DNA of 64,000 nucleotides from an uncultured Paracoccaceae bacterium. GTDB lineage: Bacteria > Pseudomonadota > Alphaproteobacteria > Rhodobacterales > Rhodobacteraceae. A program made the position numbers and the translations under genes. This document shows positions 61,163 to 64,000 of this stretch, one piece after another. The stretch lies in assembly GCA_951812305.1 (NCBI GenBank), contig CATOSB010000008.1:310001-374000 (forward strand), written 5' to 3'. Under the pieces are notes generated by a model. That model saw only the letters and a list, made by a program, of their open reading frames with translations. It had not been told where the DNA came from and searched no databases. Each line of letters starts with the position of its first letter. Position 1 is the stretch's first letter.

Positions 61163-61399
61163 TCTGGCCTGAAGCTGCCGTTGCGGGATTGCGCCCTCGC
61201 GCGGAATCAAGCCGCAGGCGCCGCGCGATCGCCTGCCCGTCCCGACGAGCTGGCGATTTGGTTAGGCTGGGCGCAGGCTATTGAGCTTCTACGGACTTGG
61301 CTGGGATAAACGGGCAAACTGCAAGGTTGGTTCGCCACCCCACGGGCAGGCAATCGCGCGTCCTTTCTCGTGACTTGCGAATGTCTGCATCAGGCCACC
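61163..61399 (-). repeat. Dispersed palindromic element, copy F
   Basis: Inverted copy between the methyltransferase and paaZ 3' ends. The ends are TGGCCTGAAGC (61166) and CATCAGGCCA (to 61397). The third hairpin CGCGCGGAATCAAGCC starts at 61197, the right arm is at about 61227-61255, and the left arm CACGGGCAGGCAATCG is near 61340-61357. Next to copies A to E it shows the same order of parts read backwards. Confidence 0.85.
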
Positions 61400-61419
61400 A
61401 CTGCCCAAAGTTTCGATCT

Positions 61420-63420
61420 TCAATACGCGTTCATCGTCAGCAGCTCATATTCCGCGCAAACCGCATCGTCCTGGTTGGTCAGCGTCACATGCCAGCGGAC
61501 CTCGCCATATTCGTCATTCCGCTTCGTCTTTTGCTTCACCGTCAGACGTACCTTGATGCTGTCGCCGGGGCTGACAGGTTGCAAAAACCGCAGTGAATCC
61601 AGGCCTGTATTTGCCAGAACCGGGCCGGGATCAGGGTCGACGAACAACCCCGCGGCGAAAGAGAGGAGCAGATAGCCATGCGCGACGCGGCCCGGGAAGA
61701 ACGGGTTGGCGGCGGCGGCCTCCTCGTCCATGTGGCCGTAGAACGTGTCGCCGGTGAAACGGGCGAAATGCTCGATGTCTTTCAGTGTGACCTCGCGGGC
61801 GTCGGTATGGATCGTCTCGCCGATTTCCAGCGCGTCGAAGGGGCGGCGGAACGGATGCTCGCCGGTTTTGAATTCGCGCGATCCCGGCACCCACGGGCCG
61901 CCCACAGCGGTCAACATGTCGGGTGAGCCCTGAATGGCCGTGCGCTGCATGTAGTGCATCACGCCGCGAATGCCGCCCTGTTCCTCGCCGCCGCCAGCGC
62001 GGCCCGGGCCGCCGTGAACCATATGGGGCAGGGGGGAGCCGTGGCCGGTCGCCTCATCCGCGCTGTCGCGGTTGTTGATGTAAATGCGACCGTGGTGGCT
62101 GGCGCTTTGCAGCACGATCTGGCGCGCGGTGTCGGTGTCGTGGGTGAAAAGCGAGGCGACGAGAGAGCCTTCGCCCCGGTTCGCCAGTTCGGCGGCATGG
62201 GCCGGATCGCGGTATTCCATGATCGTGGAAACCGGGCCGAATGCTTCTGTGCGGTGGATTTCAGTGGCCGTGTCGGGGTCGGTACAATGAAACAGGATCG
62301 GCGCAAGAAACGCGCCGGCGCCGTCGGGATGGTCGCCCTCGAATACACGTTCGGCTTCGGTGCCGATGATGGCGGATTTCTCAAGCACATCGGCACGTTG
62401 GGCGCTGGAAATCAGCGCGCCCATTCTTGTTTCGCGGTCGCGCGGATCGCCGATCCGCGTTGCCTTCAGCCTTGCGGACAGCGCCTCGATCACAGGGGCG
62501 GCATCCGGCACGATCAGGCGACGCATGGCGGTGCATTTCTGGCCTGCCTTGGTGGTGATCTCCGCGGTGGCCTCCTTTATGAAGAGGTCGAATTCGGGGG
62601 TTCCGGGCGCCGCATCGGGGCCGAGGATTGCGGCGTTAAGGGAGTCTTGCTCGGCAATGAACGGCACCGCGCCAGACAGGATCGCGGGCGTCGATTTCAG
62701 CATCAAGGCGGTGTCTGCAGAGCCGGTGAAACTGACCACATCCTGCCCGTCGAGCCGGTCAAGCAGATCGCCGGTCGAGCCGCAGATCAGTTGCAGCGCA
62801 CCACCGGGAAGCACGCCGCTTTCGATGATCATACGCACGCATAACTCGGTCACGTAACAGCTGTTCGACGCTGGTTTGACGATGGCAGGCATCCCGGCGA
62901 GCAAGGTCGGCGCGAGCTTCTCAAGCATTCCCCAGACGGGGAAATTGAAAGCGTTGATATGGACCGCAACGCCCTGTTTTGGAACGGCAATATGCCGCCC
63001 CAAGAAGGTGCTGTTTCGCGACAATTGTTCCACCGGGCCGTCGAGATAGACATGCGCATCCGGCATTTCGCGCCGCCCCTTGGAGGCAAAGACAAAACTC
63101 GCGCCGATGCCGCCATCGATGTCGATCAGATGGTCCTTCTGCGTCGCGCCGGTGTTGAAGGAGAGGTCGTAAAGCGGATCTTTTCTCTCCGACAGATACA
63201 TCGCCAGCGCTTTCAGCATGCGCGCGCGGTCGTGGAAGGTCATCGCGCGCAGAGCGGGGCCGCCGACGTCGCGCGCGTATGAAAGCATCGCGGCCGTTTC
63301 GGGCACACCACCGGCCTCGGCAATCACCTCGCCTGTGATCGCGCTGGCAATCGGGCGCGCGCCGGATCCGGGAGGCACCCAGCGACCGGCGGCATAGGAG
63401 TTGATTTGCAGGGCGCTCAT
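61420..63420 (-). CDS. paaZ: Bifunctional oxepin-CoA hydrolase / semialdehyde dehydrogenase PaaZ
   Basis: A 666-residue fusion enzyme. The N-terminal 520 residues are an aldehyde dehydrogenase (FNFPVWGMLEKLAPTLLAGMPAIVKPAS; VVSFTGSADTA; catalytic Cys in TTKAGQKCTAMRRL). The C-terminal part is a MaoC-like hydratase (ARFTGDTFYGHMDEEAAAANPFFPGRVAHGYLLLSFAAGLF). It opens the oxepin-CoA ring and oxidises the resulting aldehyde in phenylacetyl-CoA breakdown. It is divergent from paaI. Confidence 0.95.
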   Translation of the reverse strand: MSALQINSYAAGRWVPPGSGARPIASAITGEVIAEAGGVPETAAMLSYARDVGGPALRAMTFHDRARMLKALAMYLSERKDPLYDLSFNTGATQKDHLIDIDGGIGASFVFASKGRREMPDAHVYLDGPVEQLSRNSTFLGRHIAVPKQGVAVHINAFNFPVWGMLEKLAPTLLAGMPAIVKPASNSCYVTELCVRMIIESGVLPGGALQLICGSTGDLLDRLDGQDVVSFTGSADTALMLKSTPAILSGAVPFIAEQDSLNAAILGPDAAPGTPEFDLFIKEATAEITTKAGQKCTAMRRLIVPDAAPVIEALSARLKATRIGDPRDRETRMGALISSAQRADVLEKSAIIGTEAERVFEGDHPDGAGAFLAPILFHCTDPDTATEIHRTEAFGPVSTIMEYRDPAHAAELANRGEGSLVASLFTHDTDTARQIVLQSASHHGRIYINNRDSADEATGHGSPLPHMVHGGPGRAGGGEEQGGIRGVMHYMQRTAIQGSPDMLTAVGGPWVPGSREFKTGEHPFRRPFDALEIGETIHTDAREVTLKDIEHFARFTGDTFYGHMDEEAAAANPFFPGRVAHGYLLLSFAAGLFVDPDPGPVLANTGLDSLRFLQPVSPGDSIKVRLTVKQKTKRNDEYGEVRWHVTLTNQDDAVCAEYELLTMNAY

Positions 63421-63465
63421 GGGCAGTCTCCGGCTTTAGGTGGCTGGACGCGGGGCCGGTCGAAA

Positions 63466-63502
63466 TGTAACAGATTATCGGAATGTTGCACAATCTTGTA
63501 AC
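63466..63502. promoter_or_regulatory. Possible operator between paaZ and paaI
   Basis: Three related half-sites stand in the 101-bp divergent gap: TGTAAC (63466-63471), GTTGCA (63485-63490) and TGTAAC (63497-63502). The last two form an imperfect inverted repeat with a six-base spacer. The position and symmetry fit a regulator site for both genes. PaaX or another paa regulator is a candidate, but I cannot confirm a known motif. Confidence 0.35.
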
Positions 63503-63521
63503 GTATCCGGGGCGAGAAAGC

Positions 63522-63956
63522 ATGACACCGCAGGAACGGGCCGAGAAATCTGCAGATGCGATGTGGGCAAGCGATGATGCTTCGCGCTGGTTTGGAATTG
63601 AACTGGTTGAGGTGGCGCCAGGGCGCGCGGTCACAAGGCTGGTGGTGGAACGCCATCATACAAACGGGCACGATATCTGCCACGGCGGCGTGATTTTCAG
63701 CCTGGCCGACAGCGCCTTTGCCTTCGCCTGCAATTCCTACAATCGGGTCGCCGTGGCGCAACACAACACGATCAGTTTCATTGCGCCGGGGCAATTGGGC
63801 GATGAACTGACCGCCACCGCGCGGGAAATCAGCGTCAGCGGGCGCAGCGGCATTTACGACGTGCAGGTGTCGCGTGGCGATGGCACGGTGATCGCCGAAA
63901 TGCGCGGCTGTTCGCGCGCGTTGAAAGGCCAGCATTTTGAGGAGGACGTGCCATGA
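63522..63956 (+). CDS. paaI: Hydroxyphenylacetyl-CoA thioesterase PaaI
   Basis: A 144-residue hotdog thioesterase. The signature is RHHTNGHDICHGGVIFSLADSAFAFACNSYN, with the catalytic Asp in the helix, and FIAPGQLGDELTATAREI. It removes CoA from dead-end ring-hydroxylated intermediates of the phenylacetate pathway. The ATG at 63522 was chosen; an earlier frame start at 63483 lies in the operator region. It overlaps paaK by four bases. Confidence 0.92.
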   Translation: MTPQERAEKSADAMWASDDASRWFGIELVEVAPGRAVTRLVVERHHTNGHDICHGGVIFSLADSAFAFACNSYNRVAVAQHNTISFIAPGQLGDELTATAREISVSGRSGIYDVQVSRGDGTVIAEMRGCSRALKGQHFEEDVP

Positions 63957-64000
63957 AAGACCTGACACCGGATCGGGCCAGTCTGGACCCGATTGAATTT
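63953..64000 (+). CDS. paaK: Phenylacetate--CoA ligase PaaK, N-terminus (gene runs past the window)
   Basis: Sixteen codons are visible, MKDLTPDRASLDPIEF, which match the usual start of PaaK. The gene begins inside the stop of paaI (ATGA). PaaK activates phenylacetate to phenylacetyl-CoA, the first pathway step. The call rests on this short stretch and the gene context. Confidence 0.7.
   Translation, partial: MKDLTPDRASLDPIEF

Overview
The window looks like chromosome of an alphaproteobacterium of the Rhodobacteraceae (Roseobacter-like). The reasons are the high G+C coding sequence with GTG and TTG starts, the order SUV3-type helicase / S4 protein / 7Fe ferredoxin / CarD, a long-chain polyprenyl diphosphate synthase of the ubiquinone type, a soxBDAG sarcosine oxidase operon, an IolC fused to a second aldolase-like domain, and a paa cluster. 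This placement is inferred from family knowledge and was not tested by a search.

Layout. 1-2.1 kb: end of an aldehyde dehydrogenase gene, an acetyltransferase-like gene, a GST and a carboxymuconolactone-decarboxylase-like gene. 2.1-14.8 kb: housekeeping and cobalamin genes (ttuD, helicase, S4 protein, fdxA, carD, cobS, cobT) broken up by two identical IS630-family elements and one IS66-family element. 14.8-15.9 kb: M48 lipoprotein peptidase and a small unknown gene. 15.9-28.9 kb: a type II secretion (T2SS) cluster in the order G-H-I-J-K-L-M-N-C-D-E-F. Its secretin gene gspD is cut by two unrelated insertion sequences and its ATPase gene gspE is frameshifted, so the system should be dead although the other genes are open. 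29.0-36.7 kb: a very large repeat autotransporter on the minus strand, split in two by a small indel. 37.0-42.1 kb: soxB-D-A-G. 42.4-46.0 kb: iolC, iolB and a class II aldolase. 46.0-50.7 kb: tRNA-Glu, recJ, glpX, hom. 50.8-55.2 kb: lipoprotein, TetR regulator, membrane protein, alpha/beta hydrolase, TPR protein. 55.4-58.6 kb: ispE, polyprenyl synthase, DUF2007 protein, tRNA methyltransferase, DUF465 protein. 59.1-64 kb: paaX, a thioesterase, a methyltransferase, paaZ, paaI and the start of paaK (phenylacetate catabolism).

The most unusual signal is a dispersed intergenic element of about 230-250 bp with six copies in this window. Each copy has short terminal inverted repeats (TTGGCCTGA type), two internal arms that can fold locally or pair with each other, and a third hairpin. 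Several stems differ in sequence between copies but still pair, which argues for a selected structure. One copy is itself split by an IS630 element. All five insertion sequences lie in the first 26 kb, next to recent-looking gene damage (gspD, gspE, autotransporter), which suggests ongoing local gene decay.
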